Assembly: GCA_003455945.1 (NCBI GenBank)
Contig: DMPQ01000070.1
Location: 12,291 to 17,544 of the forward strand
Direction of reading: 5' to 3'
Length of the DNA: 5,254 bases
Source: Planctomycetaceae bacterium
Lineage (GTDB): Bacteria > Planctomycetota > Planctomycetia > Pirellulales > Pirellulaceae
In this document: positions 4,824-5,254 of the stretch, one piece after another
Layout of the letters: the number at the start of each line of letters is the position of its first letter
How positions within the stretch are numbered: position 1 is the stretch's first letter
Program-made: the position numbers and the translations under genes
The notes under the pieces: model-generated
Database searches by the model: none
Told to the model about the DNA's origin: nothing
The model's input: only the letters and a program-made list of their open reading frames with translations

Positions 4824-5254
4824 TCATGAGCTCGCGTCGGCGATCGCCGTCGCTCCCCCCGTCAGCCGTTCGCGCAGCAGGTCGACCGATCGGAAGACCT
4901 GTTCGTCGAACCAGACCAGACTCCCGCCGAGCGTCACGCTCAGCACCAGCAAGGTCAGCAGCGAGTTGAGACTGAAACCGATCTGCATCAGATTCAGCTG
5001 CGGGAGCGAGCGACTGATCAGACCGAGCACCAGCAGACTCACCAGCATCGTGACGGTGATCGGTGCCCCGATCTTCAGTCCGAGCGCAAAGCTCTCGCCG
5101 AGGAGCGCGACGAGCGTTTCGATCGTTCCGGCTTCCCAGCGCACCTGAGTCACCGGCATGCGGACGAAGGTGTCGAGCAGGGCACCGATGACGAGCTGAT
5201 GTCCGCCGATCGCGACGAAGACGATCAGCAGCACGCCCGAGTAGAGGCGCTTGC
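4824..5254 (-). CDS. fliR: Flagellar type III export protein FliR, C-terminal part (5' end beyond right edge)
   Basis: FliR is a polytopic inner-membrane protein that, with FliP and FliQ, forms the core of the flagellar export gate. The visible 143 residues are the C-terminal half. They include YSGVLLIVFVAIGGHQLVIG, corresponding to the family's GHH-containing membrane segment, then LGLKIGAPITVTMLVSLLVL, the hallmark ISRSLPQLNLMQIGFSLN, and the last hydrophobic stretch LLTLLVLSVTLGGSLVWF. The reading frame continues past the right edge without a start or stop, so the true start is outside; the GTG at 5232-5234 falls inside the protein and is not a start. The gene order fliR then flhB on the same strand matches the common fliPQR-flhB arrangement and supports both calls. 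The 87-bp gap to flhB is wider than usual for this pair. Confidence 0.95.
   Translation of the reverse strand, partial: KRLYSGVLLIVFVAIGGHQLVIGALLDTFVRMPVTQVRWEAGTIETLVALLGESFALGLKIGAPITVTMLVSLLVLGLISRSLPQLNLMQIGFSLNSLLTLLVLSVTLGGSLVWFDEQVFRSVDLLRERLTGGATAIADASS

Noticed and set aside
4035..4829. 264-codon plus-strand frame
   Set aside because: It lies antisense to flhB, is Gln/Asp/Arg-rich, and lacks any domain.

Overview
The window is GC-rich and gene-dense, with long minus-strand genes. It most resembles a chromosomal segment from a free-living, flagellated bacterium. The pairing of a sugar isomerase/epimerase-like TIM-barrel protein with a Gfo/Idh/MocA oxidoreductase carrying a QKP motif, a TPR lipoprotein, and a FlhB with an unusual cleavage motif all suggest Planctomycetota. 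That placement is inference from gene style, not proof. I found no mobile element, CRISPR array, rRNA or tRNA.

Layout from left to right. (1) Positions 1-1230, minus strand: a two-gene sugar-metabolism operon. The xylose-isomerase-like TIM-barrel gene comes first in transcription, followed 7 bp later by a Gfo/Idh/MocA oxidoreductase that runs off the left edge. (2) Positions 1231-1830: about 600 bp with no credible gene. It holds, in minus-strand order, a bulged hairpin (1622-1655), a strong intrinsic terminator with nested stems (1455-1510), a sigma70-like promoter overlapped by an inverted repeat (1334-1381) and a 5'-leader hairpin (1281-1309). (3) Positions 1831-2328, minus strand: a 165-aa cytosolic protein of unknown function. 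(4) Positions 2329-2586: a divergent promoter region. (5) Positions 2587-3498, plus strand: a TPR-repeat lipoprotein, apparently starting at TTG. (6) Positions 3499-3644: a short convergent gap with a 15-bp tandem repeat and a hairpin. (7) Positions 3645-5254, minus strand: flagellar export genes flhB and the 3' part of fliR, transcribed fliR to flhB.

FliR and FlhB are membrane components of the flagellar type III export gate, and FlhB also controls the switch in export specificity. The isomerase and oxidoreductase probably act in one carbohydrate or polyol pathway. The TPR lipoprotein and the 165-aa protein diverge from a shared upstream region, but nothing visible links them to either operon.

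The most notable points are the FlhB autocleavage motif, which reads NPTE instead of NPTH inside an otherwise well-conserved protein, and a strong but patchy excess of the palindrome CGATCG. I did not find convincing evidence of a wholly new multi-gene system.
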